Shown: positions 19,851 through 31,479, numbered from the stretch's first letter. The stretch is DNA of 64,000 bases from Bettongia penicillata ogilbyi (GCA_023548195.1 JAJHZJ010000061.1:5844373-5908372), one strand, 5' to 3'. Translations and numbers: made by a program. Notes: a model not told the origin generated them from the sequence alone.

Positions 19851-21750
19851 AGATGTGAAATGACGCAGGCCTTCATCAGAGTGGTGGTAGTGTCAGAGGA
19901 AATAAATAGTCTTATAATACAGGGATGTTAGGCAGGTAAAATCAACAGGACTTGACAAAATATTGGATATGAGAAGTGAGAGTGAGGGGATAAGGATGAC
20001 TTCAAGATTGTGAGCTTATGTGACTGGAAGGAATGTGGATACCTCAACAGCTATAGGAAATAGAAGAAGAGGGGAAGATTTTGTGAAAAATACAATACTT
20101 AATTTAACTTTTTAAGTTATCTCTGGGACATACCTATGTCATAGATTTTAGGGTATCTACAGGACATAGTTTTAAGTTTTACGAAATAAAAAAAATTATG
20201 TTTATATTTGCTGTGTCCAAAAAGGAGTTGGAGATGTAAGACTAAAGTCAGTAGACAGAACAGTGTTGGATAAGTAGATCTGAGGAGTAGGAGTATAATC
20301 ATAGAAGATAATTGAATCTATGTGACCTGATGAGCTCACCAAATGAAGATATATAAAAAGAAAAAACAAGGGGAGCACAGGATGGAGCCTTGTGAACACT
20401 CATGGTAAGCAGACATGAGCTAGATGAAGATCCAAATGAGGAGTGGTCAGGGACGTAGGAGAACCAGCATCACAAAAATTTTAAAAGGTGAATATCATGG
20501 AAAGAATGATAATCAGAAGTGTCAAAAGCTGAAGAGAGTGCAAGATAGTTGAGGACAGAAAAAAGATCACTATAATTTGGCAAGATCACTCACAGCTTTG
20601 AAGAGGGCATTCTCAATTAAATGATGAGATCAAAAATCAGACTGCAGGAACTTGAGAAGAGAGTTTAAAGGAAAGTGCTAAATTTAAAAAAAAAAACTGA
20701 ACACAGACTTCTCAACAAGGTTAACAACAAAAGAGAGAAGAGATATGCCAGGAGAACTAACTGAGATGACTGGACCAAGTGAGAGTTTTTTGAGGACTGG
20801 AAGTCATAGGTATATTGATAAGAAGGAAGAAAGGAAAGAAATATGCATTTATTAAGCACTTACTATGTGCCAGGCTGTACGCAGTGCTAAGCACTTCATA
20901 AGTGTCATCTCATTTGATTTTCACAACTCTGGGAGTTGCTGCTATTACTCTCATTTTACAGAGGAGAAAACCGTCTCTCTGTTTGTAGGCAGGAAGGAAG
21001 TACCAATAGATAGGAAGCAATAAAGATAAGTGGGAGAGTGGGATGACAGAGGGAGCAATCTGCGGGAGAAAACAGGATGGAATGGGATCATTTGCACAAG
21101 GTAGAGGCACATGCCTTAGCATGGAAGGCCAGCATACTGTGTGAGGTAGGAGTGAAGGCAGAGATCGTGGCAGAAGGTGTCTGAGCTATATGAGATGAGG
21201 AGGAAGGAAGAAGGAGCAGCTCTCAGCAAATGGTCTAAATTTTTTTTTCAGGAAAATATGAGGTAAAAGTGCTTACCCAAGTGGATGTAGGAAGAAAAAA
21301 CTATCAAAGGTTGGAGAAGGAATGAAAAGGTTTGGAAGTGATTGTGTAGCAATTGCGAATTGATCAGAAAAGTGTAAAGGACTGTCTGATCACAGTGAGC
21401 CAATTGAGATTATTTGACATCAACTTATAGGGGACTTAGTCAATATGGTTTTATTTTCTCTAGCTTCATTCAGCAGCACATGAATGGGAGCAAAGGCAGT
21501 GAATGGTAGGAGTAAACCAAGGCTAAAGTTCAACAAAGGGGAAAGTGACAGAAGAGGGCAGCATGGAGCTGAACTGTTTCACCAAGTGGGTCAAATGGGG
21601 AATGGAGGAAAGTGTAGACATTGCAGAGGTGGTGGCCTGGGAAAGAACTCAAGGGTAGAAGGACTGGAGCTTCACTGCAAAAACAGGTTTGGGAGTGCAA
21701 GACAGAGGGAGAGATGAACAGATAACAGATTATTGTCATTTAAGGGAATT
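19851..21750 (-). repeat. L2, near full-length antisense copy interrupted by a SINE
   Basis: Collinear antisense L2 blocks run from CAGGCCTTCATCAGAG through TGGAGCCTTGTGAACACTC and AGAGTTTTTTGAGGACTGG to GGGCAATCTGCGGGAGAAAAC (not all contiguous). The copy is split at 20842-20970 by a SINE/MIR fragment. It is decayed and not coding. Confidence 0.7.
20842..20970 (-). repeat. MIR/L2-tailed SINE inside L2
   Basis: ATTTATTAAGCACTTACTAT, TGCCAGGCTGTACGCAGTGC, CTCATTTGATTTTCACAACT and CTCATTTTACAGAGGAG, with L2 continuing on both sides. Confidence 0.7.
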
Positions 21751-21924
21751 TCTGAGTTCAACAATAGGCAAATCAAAACAACTGCATTTAAAAAAAAATT
21801 ATCAATTTCAAAAAAAAATACAAAAAGCAGGGATCTTTGATTACTTGAAGGGTGATTACATGTAAGAAACATTAAACGGGTTCTGCTTTGCCCTAGAGAA
21901 TCAATGTGCAGAAATTTCTGAGAG

Positions 21925-22210
21925 ATTTATTTCCCTTTAAGGGCAAACTTTCTAATAATTAGAGCTAACCAAAATGGAATGGACTGACTTGGGAAGTGAT
22001 GGATTTCCCTTCATTAGAGATCTGCAGGTGAAGAACAAGATCAACAAGCATTAATTAAACACTTACTACTGTGGTAGGCCTAGAAATACAAATACACAGT
22101 ATGAAACATTCTATACTCAAGGAGCTTACATTCTAATGGAGGTTGGATGACTACTTGTTGGAGATGTTGTGGAGGAAAAGCCTATACAGATATGGCTGAA
22201 CATGGCCTTC
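21925..22210 (+). repeat. CR1/L3 3' end interrupted by an L2-tail fragment
   Basis: CTAACCAAAATGGAATGGAC, TGGATTTCCCTTCATTAGAG and (after the interruption) GGTTGGATGACTACTTGTTG are collinear with CR1/L3 3' ends. At 22042-22138 an antisense L2 terminus (TCAACAAGCATTAATTAAAC, AAGGAGCTTACATTCTAATG) is inserted. Confidence 0.65.
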
Positions 22211-22558
22211 AATTGTGTACATCTGGACTTCAATTATTTGGCCCAACGGCTCATAATTTAAGACAAGTGAATTCTAGGCAATTATCTAATAAATTGTAAC
22301 CAATGTATGAACTTGTTTAATTGTTTTTTAAAATTATAAAGTTTTGATAGCCAAAATTCTTCATTTTGGCAGTTGTATAGTACCCTCTTGTGGACAGAAA
22401 AGTAAACTGATAGTAAGAAAAACGGGGAGAGGGGAGTTTACTCTTTTTCATATTTAAGAAAGGAGTAGGTCTTTAGTAAGTCTTCATCTAATTTATTCTC
22501 ACAGTCAATTGGAAAGGAAATGCACCTTCTTGTGAAAATCTAAAAGGTGGTCACCTCA
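22211..22558. other. Unclassified intron sequence
   Basis: AT-rich. No gene or repeat was recognised. Confidence 0.4.
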
Positions 22559-22680
22559 GCACATACTACAAACTTATTCTATGCCCGAAGCAATGATAAT
22601 AAAATAAAGGCAAAGACAGTACCTGCCCTCAAGAAGTTTACATTCTAAGCGGAGGGCAACGATATACAAAGGGATGTGAT
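22559..22680 (-). repeat. L2 3' end fragment
   Basis: AAAGGCAAAGACAGTACCTG, then CCCTCAAGAAGTTTACATTC. Confidence 0.6.
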
Positions 22681-22754
22681 GAGCAGGCAAGGGGCACATT
22701 GGTTCAGAAATTTATAGAAATAGTAAACAGGATCATAGTAGACTAGATTGAAAT

Positions 22755-22870
22755 GTGTGTTTGTCCTTCCGTTGCCAAAGAAGACCATGCCATCAGACAA
22801 ATAATGACATGACTTGCACCTGACTTTGTTTTCAATGAGGGAGGGCTGTGCAGATTGAAATACCCCATTC
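22755..22870 (-). repeat. SINE with RTE-like 3' end, antisense
   Basis: TTTGTCCTTCCGTTGCCAAA, GAAGACCATGCCATCAG and GAGGGAGGGCTGTGCAG match the copy at 34.6 kb. Confidence 0.6.
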
Positions 22871-22874
22871 AGGA

Positions 22875-23418
22875 ACAACAACAGAGTTGATTCATGGATC
22901 TTGGATCCAAAAAGGGGGAAAAAGAGAAAAGGAAGAGGAAAGAAGGAAAGGGCATATGCAGGAGGTGGCAAGACAGTTATCTAAGGCTGTGGAGATGCCA
23001 GGAGTAGAGAATGAAGTGGAAGTATGGCCTTCTTTAAACAGTGGTCTGAGAGAAATAGTCAAAAATCTGGGGGAAAGTGGAAGATGCAGGGAGAGGGTGA
23101 AAGCTCCACCAGGGAGGCAAGGTTGGCTGGTCTATGGAAAAGATGGAGATAGATACTGTGGAGGTTGTGTAGAATGCTTCTTCATCTTTTCCTGTCCACC
23201 TTCATTGGTGACAGTGAAAAGAAAACGTAAGAAACATGCACTGGATGTATGTCAAAATGAAAAGATATGATAGTACAAGATATTAGCTATCATATTTTGT
23301 TCTGGGGAATACAAGAGGTAAAACTGAAGCCTAGGTAAGATTATTTTTTAAAAAGTACAAAAATGTCTGTTCTCTTTTGGAGAAGTTTACTTAGATAACA
23401 GAGAATAATTTTGTTACC
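22875..23418. other. Unclassified purine-rich intron sequence
   Basis: A 140-codon plus-strand frame (22848-23270) is open here, but it is Lys/Glu/Gly-rich and begins inside a SINE. I see no domain and do not call it a gene. Confidence 0.4.
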
Positions 23419-23435
23419 AAAACTTGTTTATCTTA

Positions 23436-24484
23436 GGGGGAGGAGCCAAGATGGCGGAGTAGAAAGACTCACATATGGTAGCTCTGGAACCCACAGCCCA
23501 TAAATTTCCTGTAAAAAGAACTCCCCACAAATTCTGGAGCAGTGCAAGTCACACAGCAACACAGCAAAGGAGATTTCTGTTCCAGAGAGCCCTGAAAAAC
23601 CGGCACCAGGGGTCCGTAAAGCACCGGACGGCAGAGCCCTGCCCTGGCCGCACAGCCCCGAGAGGAGCAGATCCGAGCAGGCTTCAGGGACGGAACCTGC
23701 GGCAGCTGCAAAGGTCCCTCCACCCACAGGCGCTACAGGTCAGTGAGAAAGACTTCTGGGCTGGCCAAGAGGGGAGCGGGGTGTCTCCATAACTCAGGCC
23801 CCCTCGGGAGGCAGCAGCAGAGACAGGGACAGCAGCAGACCCAGGCTCCCCAAGCAGGAAGGAGCTCCGCTCCATTACTGAAGGTCTCTGCATAAAGCCC
23901 CTGAGGGAACTGAGCCTGGGAGGCGGCTCTGCCCCCACCTGAGCACCAGAACTTAAGCTCACACTGAATAGCAGCTGTCCCCACTGAAAGCCCTGAGGCT
24001 GGGGAACAGCATTTGAATCTCAGACCCCAAGCACTAGCTAGGCGGATATAGGCGAGGGTGGACAGGAATCTCAGAAATCAAGTAACTGGCTGGGAAAATG
24101 CCCAGAAAAGGGAAAAAAAATAAGACCATAGAAGGTTACTTTCTTGGTGAACAGATGTTTCCACCTTTCCTTTCTGAGGAAGAAGTACAATGCTTACCAT
24201 CAGGAAAAGACACAGAAGCCAAGGCCTCTGTATCCCAAAAATCCAAAATAGATATCCAATGGGCTCAGGCCATGGAAGAGCTCAAAAAGGATTTTGAAAA
24301 TCAAGTTAGACAGGTGGAGGAAAAACTGGGAAGAGAAATGAGAGAGATGCAAGAAAAGCATGAAAAACAGGTCAACACCTTGCTAAAGGAGACCCAAAAA
24401 AATGCTGAAGGAAATAACACCTTGAAAAACAGGCTAACTCAATTGGCAAAAGAGGTTCAAAAAGCCAATGAGAAGAATGCTTTC
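23436..24484 (+). mobile_element. 3'-truncated HAL1-like element with perfect TSD and no poly(A)
   Basis: It starts at the true 5' end (GAGCCAAGATGGCGGAGTAG), continues through a 5' UTR closely matching the 11.4-14.6 kb copy, and enters ORF1. It stops after about 130 codons, just before a CAAAAG in the ORF1 sequence. It is flanked by a perfect 17-bp duplication AAAACTTGTTTATCTTA (23419-23435 and 24485-24501). There is no poly(A) and no ORF1 C-terminus or 3' UTR. The target duplication begins AAAA, the four bases expected next in ORF1. Confidence 0.9.
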
Positions 24485-24562
24485 AAAACTTGTTTATCTT
24501 ACAAAATCAAATTCCCCCACAGATGCCTCTTTTTGGTGACAAAGACAAATACTGAGATATGA
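24098..24562 (+). pseudogene. Truncated HAL1 ORF1 fused to flanking sequence
   Basis: The 154-codon frame starts MPRKGKKNKTIEGYF. About the first 130 codons are ORF1 (basic N-terminus and first half of the coiled coil), and the rest are flanking intron read through to a stop. One codon is missing relative to the intact copy (ANEKNAFK against ANEEMNAFK). The RNA-binding RRM and C-terminal domains are absent, so it should not work as ORF1p. Confidence 0.85.
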
Positions 24563-24677
24563 AGTGAGTGAGGAAAAGTGGCAAGCTCTATTTTCCCTCC
24601 AGATCACTCCAGATGAAGAATCCATCCCTGGGATCTACCACCTAACAAAAAGATGATGGAAGCCAAGATGGCAGAGT

Positions 24678-24770
24678 AAAAGCAGGGACTTGCTTGAGCT
24701 CTCCCCATAAAAGCAGGGACTTGCTTGAGCTCTCCCCATAAAAGTAGGGACTTGCTTGAGCTCTCCCTAC
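24678..24770 (+). repeat. 31-bp unit repeated three times at the HAL1 5' end
   Basis: Units at 24678-24708 and 24709-24739 are identical; 24740-24770 differs at three positions. The unit contains GGGACTTGCTTGAGCTCTCC. It lies directly after the YY1-type CAAGATGGC site. Confidence 0.95.
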
Positions 24771-25379
24771 AAAACCCCTCCAAATACCTGTAAAAAAATG
24801 ACAAATTCTTAAGCAGCAGAACCTACAAAATGACAGAGCGAAACAAATTTCAAGACCAAGACAAGTTGGGAGGTCGACAAGAAAGGTCTGCTGCACCAGT
24901 CTGAGAGAGGCACACAGTCCAGTGCTCCTGCCCAGACCAACATATCTGGAGCAGGCCTCAGGGGACCATATCACTAACAGCTGTGGCAGTTTCCAGACTT
25001 CTCAATCCACAGGTGCCAAAGACAACTTAGAAGGTCTGTAGGAAAGCCTGTCCCAAGGGTCTATGCTACCCTGCTTTTATTACCCCATCTCTCAGGGCTG
25101 TAGGGAAATTTGAAAACCCACATGTAGGGGCTTCCCTCTCTGAAGAGCCTAGGCTTCTAGCTTTTCAGTCCTATCACTTGTTTCCTTTGTAATCTCAAAC
25201 AAGTCACTTAACTTTTCTGTGCCTTGTTTATGTCAGATACTGAAGGAGAAAAAGGGAATGTGATAAAAATAAATGAGATGATGCCCCTTGAAGTCCATTG
25301 GAATAAAAGCTGATATACATACATATACACACATATAAATAGTATTATTATAATATATGATATAATATAATGCTTATAA

Positions 25380-25610
25380 ATATCATTCTCCTCATTCTAT
25401 ACATGAGGAAACTAAAGCTCCAAGTAAAGTAACTTGCTCCTGTTCACAGAGCAAGAATCCATTATGATAGTCAAACCCAATTTTCTTGACTCTTAAGTCC
25501 AGTACTTTATCGAGGTCATCTTTACCTCTCTGGGCCTCAGTTTCCTCACAGCAAAATGGGGGAGGAGGGAGTAAGGGTTGAATAAGGTGACCTTGAGGTG
25601 CAGCTTTAAA
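25380..25610. repeat. MIR fragments, two orientations
   Basis: TATACATGAGGAAACTAAAG and GTAAAGTAACTTGCTCCTG follow reverse MIR; TGGGCCTCAGTTTCCTCACA follows forward MIR. A forward MIR fragment also lies at about 25165-25240. Confidence 0.55.
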
Positions 25611-25733
25611 CATATGATTCTATGGTCTATTGTCATACTACCTCTCATGTGAGATTGTTGTAGGAACATCATCTCTACCACACAAGCTAGTCTAGTTTTG
25701 CCTTAAAAGGTATTAAAGTCATCCTCAAGACTT

Positions 25734-25846
<113 letters not shown>

Positions 25847-26334
25847 TCTGTCCAACCCGGGTGAGAGAAGAGCCCAGTGCAATCCCAGCTCCAAGGAAGC
25901 AGTGGTAGTGGCTGCTTCCAAAGCTCTTGGCCCACAGACAGTAGCAGGATCAAGTGGTTGATCAGAGTGGGAATTGCAGGATTCTCTTTGCTGGCACTGA
26001 GGCAAGATTCTCTTACTTTGCCCATGCTTGGATATGGACTACGGTCCTCAGTGGCAGTCCTGGGGCAAAAGGGTTACTGGCATTAGGGACCTTGTGGTGG
26101 TGATGGAGAGGAAATCATCCTCACAGTCTCAAGGCAGAAAAGAGTGCTTGTGGTCACTCAAAGAGCAGAACACAGGACAGGAGAGAAGTAAACATCTCTC
26201 CTTAAATCATATTTCCTTGGAAGAACTGAAAATCTACAGGTCCATGGAAGTATCTCTGAAAACAGTTGCACAAAACCTCTGAAGCTTGAGATAGTACACC
26301 CTCCACAAAGAGTCAAAAAGTCAAGTTAACTGGC

Positions 26335-27410
26335 TGGGAAAATGAGCACACAGTGGGAAAAAACTCAGACTACAGAATTTTATTTTGGTGACAAAGATCA
26401 AAACAGAACCAAATGAAAACAACAAAGTCAAAGTTCCTAAAAATCCAAAACCTCTAAGCAAAATATGAATTGGTCTCAGGCCATGAAAGGGCTCAAAAAG
26501 GATTTTGAAAATCAAGTAAGAGAAGTCAAGGAAAAAATTGGGAAAAGAAATGAGAGTGATGTAAGAAAATAATGAAAAACGACAGCAACAGCTTGCTAAA
26601 GGAACAGCTTGCGAAAGGAAACCCAAAAAAATACTGAAAATAAAATCTTAAAAAATAGACTAACCCAAACAGCGAAAGAAGTCCAAAAAGCCAATGAAAA
26701 GAACTCTTTAAAAAGCAGTGTTGACCAAATGAAAAAGAAAGTCCAAAAGCTCACTGAAGAAAGTAATTCCTTAAAAATTAGAATGGTGCAAATGGAAGCT
26801 AAAAAGTGATCAAACAAAAGAATGAAAAAATAGAAATGTGATACATTTCGTTGGAAAAAGAACTGACCTGGAAAACAGATCCAGGAGAGATCATTTAAAA
26901 ATTATTGGACTACCTGAAAGCCATGATAAAAAAAAAAAAAGCCTAGATACCATTTTTCAAGAAATTATCAAGGAAAACTGCTCTGATAATTCTAGAACCA
27001 GGGGGTAAAATAGAAAATGACAGAATCCACTCATCACCTGAAAAAGATCTCAAAAGGAAAACTCCCAGGAATATTATAGCTAAATTCCAGAGTTTCCAAG
27101 TCAAGGAGAAAATATTGCAAGCATCCAAAAAGAAACAATTCAAGTACTGCAGAAACACACAGTAAGGGGAGAAAAAAACCATAAGATTTAACAGCTTCTA
27201 TATTAAGAGATCTGAGAACTTGAAATATTATATTCCAAAGGGCAAAGGAGCTAGGATTAAAACCAAGAACCATCTACCCAGCAAACTGGGTATAATCCTT
27301 CAGGGAAAGATATAGACATTTAGTGAAATAAAGAACTTTCAAAGCATTCTTGATGAAAAGATCAGAGCTGAGCAGAAAATTTAACTTTCAAATACAAGAA
27401 TCAAGAGAAG
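26335..27410 (+). pseudogene. Decayed HAL1 ORF1
   Basis: Remnants appear in ORF1 order. They are a coiled coil with KETQKN, LKNRLTQ, a KEVQKANEKN segment and KKVQKLTEESNSLKIRM (26609-26809), then RRM-like sequence (IIGLPESHD-like) at 26900-27000, then a C-terminal region near 27290. Many stops and frameshifts break it. Confidence 0.75.
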
Positions 27411-28369
27411 CATGAAAAGGTAAATAGGAAAGATAAATCATAAGGGACTTATTAAAGTTGAACTGTTTACAATATTTGTAACTCATGAAACCTTTTTCTC
27501 AGTATCAGGATAGTTTGAGGGAATAAAAATACACACACACATGGCAAAGGGTGAGCTGAATATGAAGGGATATCTAAAAAATAAAATTAAAGGGTAAGAG
27601 AGGAATGTACTGGGAGGAGGAGAAAGGGAGAAGTAGAATGGGGTAAATTATCTCACATAAAAGAGGCAAGAAAAAGCTTTTACAGTAGAGGGGAAGAGGA
27701 AGAAGAGTAAAGAGGAGGGAGGTGAGAGGGAATGAGTGAACTTCACTCTCATTGGATTTGACTTAAGGAGAGAATAATACACATGTTCAATTGGGTATGG
27801 AAATCTATCTTACCCTACAGGAAGTAGGAGGGAAGGGGATGAATTGGGTGGATGACAGATGGGAGAGGGTTATCAGAAGCAAACACTTTTGAGGAGGAAC
27901 AGAGTCAAAGGAAAGAAAAGGATAAATGGGGGAGGGGGATGAAATAGGATGGAGGGAAATAGAGTCTTTGACAACATGACTATTATAGAAATGTTTCGCA
28001 TGACTACACATGTATAGCCTATATCTAATTTCTTTCCTTCTCAAAGAGGGTGGGTGGGGAGGGAGGAAGGGATAGAATTTGGAACTCAAAGTTTTAAAAA
28101 CAAAGATTAAAAATGTTTTTAATGCAACTGGGAAATAAAGAAAAGGAAGTATAGAAATCTATCTTGCCCTACACCAAAATAGAAGGAAAAGGGTAAGAGA
28201 AAAGGAGAAGGACTGATAGAAAGGAGGGCAGATTAGGTGAAGGGGTAATCAGAATGCACACCCTCTTGGGGGGGAGGGGAGAGATGGGAAGAAAATTTGG
28301 AACTCAAAATCTTGTGAAATGAATTAGTAAAAAGATTGCAACTTCGTAAAAAAAGGTTCCAGATTGAGA

Positions 28370-28510
28370 CATAATTTTTTTAGACAGAGACAATGGAGAA
28401 ATTTGTTTTATTTGACTATACATGTTTATAACAGGTTATTGCTTTATTTGCAATTGTAAGGGGGAGGAGGGAAATGACATACTTTCATTGAAAATAAAAA
28501 ACTTTCAGAA
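28370..28510 (+). repeat. L1 3' UTR end
   Basis: TTTGTTTTATTTGACTATAC, a TATAACAGGTTATTGC segment, GGGGGAGGAGGGAAATG and an A-rich end. Confidence 0.6.
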
Positions 28511-29014
28511 AAAAAGAATCTCCAAGTTCCTGTATGTTTCACTGTGTCTTCTGCTGAATATCAAGAAGTCAAACAGAAAACAAGGAAATTCTGTAATGTG
28601 ATCGCCAATAGAGAGGGACAAAGAATGTTCCCCCAGCTAGATAATAGGTAATCTCAATGAAAGACTAAAGAAACTGACCTGTCCCTTCCTCCCACCCCCC
28701 TCACTGAAAATTTGGAAGCTGATGCTTCCATACAACAAACTCTCAGTGACTTCATGCAGTCCCCAGATGTCTAAAGCCCCCACGAGGGTACCTCATCAAA
28801 TTATGTCCTCCCTCCAAGGTGCCCTATATTCCAAGATTACCTATTGCTCTACCCCAAAATCAAAATTAACATTTGCTAAAGCATTTCAATACTTTGCTTT
28901 CCTAAACCTAAGTAATTTATTCACACTCTAACATCCCCAGCACTCCATTTCCAAAAGTATTTTGCCTATAAACACAAATTAATCCCTAGAAAAAGTAGTA
29001 TCACAATGTTATAT
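28511..29014. other. Unclassified intron sequence
   Basis: No gene or known repeat was recognised. Confidence 0.4.
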
Positions 29015-29205
29015 AGTGAAAGCACAGCTGAATTTAGAGTTTACAGACTCCATCTTCCCCCTTCTACTTCTCCACTTACTTGAGTAACTCTGAGAAAATC
29101 ACAACTTCTTCTGGCCTCATGTAAGGAAACTTTAAAGTTAAGTGAGAGAGTAGAACTAGATGGTCTTTACAATTCCAACCCGAAAATCATATGATCAAAC
29201 ACAGT
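29015..29205 (+). repeat. MIR-type SINE
   Basis: TTACTTGAGTAACTCTGAG, TTCTTCTGGCCTCATGTAAG, then GAACTAGATGGTCTTTACAA and CCAACCCGAAAATCATATGA. Confidence 0.6.
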
Positions 29206-29575
29206 GCACAATCTCAACAGCTGTGTATTGCACAGAGTAAGAAGTTAATATTCAAGTGAATGGAACCACTATAGAAACAGATGAATCCAAGGTTCCCTTC
29301 AGGCTCTAAAATTCTCTGAATTTTATGAATTTCAGTGTGGAATCTTCTTTCATACCACTACTCATCAGAGGCCTCCTCCACTAATCTTCCCACTAGTGAC
29401 CTTTAAAAAAGCTGGGTAAGAAAAAGTGATTTTTGAGTGGTCTCCCTCTTCCCCCCACCATCTGCTACAGAAGAGTACCCACACAATCTGAAATTCTACC
29501 AGAGATGTAGTTTGACTTACAGGAAGAAACAGAATTTTGTCGCATGGAACACTGCAGGAAGAAGAGCTGGGTCAA

Positions 29576-29772
29576 AAAAGTAGTGACAGGATAGAACTGG
29601 AAGAAACTTCAAGGGCAATCTAGTCCCATAAACAGATACAGATTAAGAATGCTGACATGGAGGTTAAGTGACTTGCCCAAAGGAACAGACCATCAGACCG
29701 AGAGTTTAAAACTAGGTCTCTAGGCTCTAGAAACCAGAGCTCTTTCTGTTAATACCTTATGACTCCCAAACT
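29576..29772 (-). repeat. MIR-type SINE
   Basis: GATAGAACTGGAAGAAACTT, GGAGGTTAAGTGACTTGCCC and AACCAGAGCTCTTTCTGTTA. Confidence 0.7.
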
Positions 29773-29955
29773 GAGGCACACCCTCTCTCCTCCACAGCAC
29801 AAAACAATGGTCTTCTAGAGAGGAGACTGGACACTAATCTGCCTTCCCCCTACCATTAGCTTTTTGTAATTCAGATTTCAGTTGTGGAACTTATTTACTA
29901 TTTGGGTCTAATTACTATACACAGGAATATATCAAAGGGGAAAAAAGGAAAAGCT

Positions 29956-30120
29956 ACAGTTCATTAAAGTGGATAGAGGACTGGAGCTCAATTTAAGGAA
30001 GTTTGAATTCAAATTGTGTTACTGAGAACTATTAGCTATCAAACCATGAAACAAATATCTTAACTGCTCAATGACACCAACTCTCCCAGTCAGTTCCCTA
30101 AGGTTTTAATTTATAAATGA
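29956..30120 (+). repeat. MIR fragment
   Basis: GAGGACTGGAGCTCAATTTA, AAGTTTGAATTCAAATTGTG and TTAGCTATCAAACCATGAAA. Confidence 0.5.
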
Positions 30121-30204
30121 TTTGATGACTTGTAAATCTAGCTCTATTATAGAGCTAGATTTTCCATACTGGGAGCTCTAAGCCAATAAAATTAGAAATT
30201 ATTA

Positions 30205-30340
30205 ATAATAAGGATAAAATATTTAAATAACAATTGAAAGTTTGCATAGTGCTATATACACACATCTCATTTAATTCCCACAATTCTTTAAGTAGGTATT
30301 ATAATTCCCCTTTTACAGATAAAGAGTATAGAGGACCCAG
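30205..30340 (-). repeat. MIR fragment
   Basis: TTGCATAGTGCTATATACAC, CTTTAAGTAGGTATTATAAT and CCCCTTTTACAGATAAAGAG. Confidence 0.6.
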
Positions 30341-30520
30341 AAGAATAGGAGCCCCAGTCAACTGGTACTTCTCTATTCAGTGCCTAACAAACCTTCCTTA
30401 TACCCTAACTCCTGTCAGCGTATTTAAACTCTCCTTTCACCTAATTCCTTTCCATCTATATCCTACTTGTTCCCCCAGTACTTACGCCATTCCCAACCCT
30501 CCTCCTAGTCTGGCTACAGA

Positions 30521-30592
30521 ATCCAGCAATTAGAACTGAAAGAGACCTCAGTGATCATCTAGTCCAACAACATCTCCAAGGACAATATAAAC
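30521..30592 (-). repeat. MIR fragment interrupted by hAT element
   Basis: TTAGAACTGAAAGAGACCTC and AGTGATCATCTAGTCCAACA. Confidence 0.6.
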
Positions 30593-30739
30593 CAGGGGTG
30601 GGGAGGCCACATGTGGCCTCTAGGTCCTCAAGTGCAGCCCTCGGACTGAATCCACACTTCACAGAACAAATCTCCTTAATAAAAGGCCCCACCCTAGGAC
30701 TCGGAAGGTCCACATGTGGCCTCATGTTCCCCACCCTTG
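30593..30739. mobile_element. Non-autonomous hAT-like DNA transposon, 147 bp
   Basis: Terminal inverted repeats CAGGGGTGGGGA.. and ..TTCCCCACCCTTG, with CACATGTGGCC near both ends. Flanking 8-mers ATATAAAC (30585-30592) and GTGTAAAC (30740-30747) match at 6 of 8, fitting an aged hAT 8-bp TSD. No transposase. It would have moved through an autonomous hAT in trans. Confidence 0.8.
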
Positions 30740-30749
30740 GTGTAAACCC

Positions 30750-31036
30750 ACAGAGTCCACTCTGCTTTCTCTCATATTTCCCACCTCCTAGCTACCACAG
30801 CTTCCTCCAAGTCTCAGTTAATGTAGAGATTCTTCCCAAGTCCTCCATAATCTTAAACCTTCCCCAACTTATCCTGTATATGTCTTATCTGCATATGTTT
30901 GCATGTTGTCTCCTCCACAAAGATGTAAGCTTCTTAAGAGCAGAAACTTTCCCCCTCATCCTCTTCTTTTGTATTCTTAGTGCTTAGAATAGTGCCTGAC
31001 ACATAGTTAGCACTTAATAAATGCTTGTTGACTGAC
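30750..31036 (+). repeat. L2 3' end
   Basis: CTTCCTCCAAGTCTCAGTTA, GATGTAAGCTTCTTAAGAGC, CACATAGTTAGCACTTAATA and the terminal TGCTTGTTGACTGAC. Confidence 0.8.
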
Positions 31037-31440
31037 AGCTATAATTGTTGGGAAATTTTTCCTGCCATGAAGTTTGCCTCTTTGTAGCTTCCACTCACTG
31101 TCCTCATTCTCTTCTGTGGGGCCGAGAACAAGTATAATACTTCTTCTACAGGACAGTTCTTCAAACACTTGGACAACACTTGAAGACAACTATTTCCCTG
31201 CTGAGTCTTCTCTTAGCTAGTTAAAACATGCCCAGTTCCTTCAATCTTCACATGATACAGACTCAATTCTGGTTATCCTCCTCTAAGCACTCTCCAGTTT
31301 ATCAATGTCCTTCTGAAATTGTGGTACTCAGAAATGAGCACAATACTCCAGATATGGTTCAACTGGAGCAAAGTACAGGACTGTCATCTCCATATTCCTG
31401 CCAGATGTTTCTCTTAAAGCAACCCAAAATTTAATTAGCT
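31037..31440 (-). repeat. CR1/L3 antisense fragment
   Basis: GAGTCTTCTCTTAGCTAG, TGTCCTTCTGAAATTGTGGT, CACAATACTCCAGATATGGT and ACTGGAGCAAAGTACAGGAC are reverse-complement CR1/L3 coding blocks shared widely among amniotes. Confidence 0.75.
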
Positions 31441-31479
31441 TTTTAAAAAAAATTTCATTGATATTTTTCCCCATTGCTG

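Noticed and set aside
22848..23270. 140-codon plus-strand frame
   Set aside because: Begins within a SINE and continues through purine-rich sequence; no domain, and Glu/Lys/Gly bias explains its openness.
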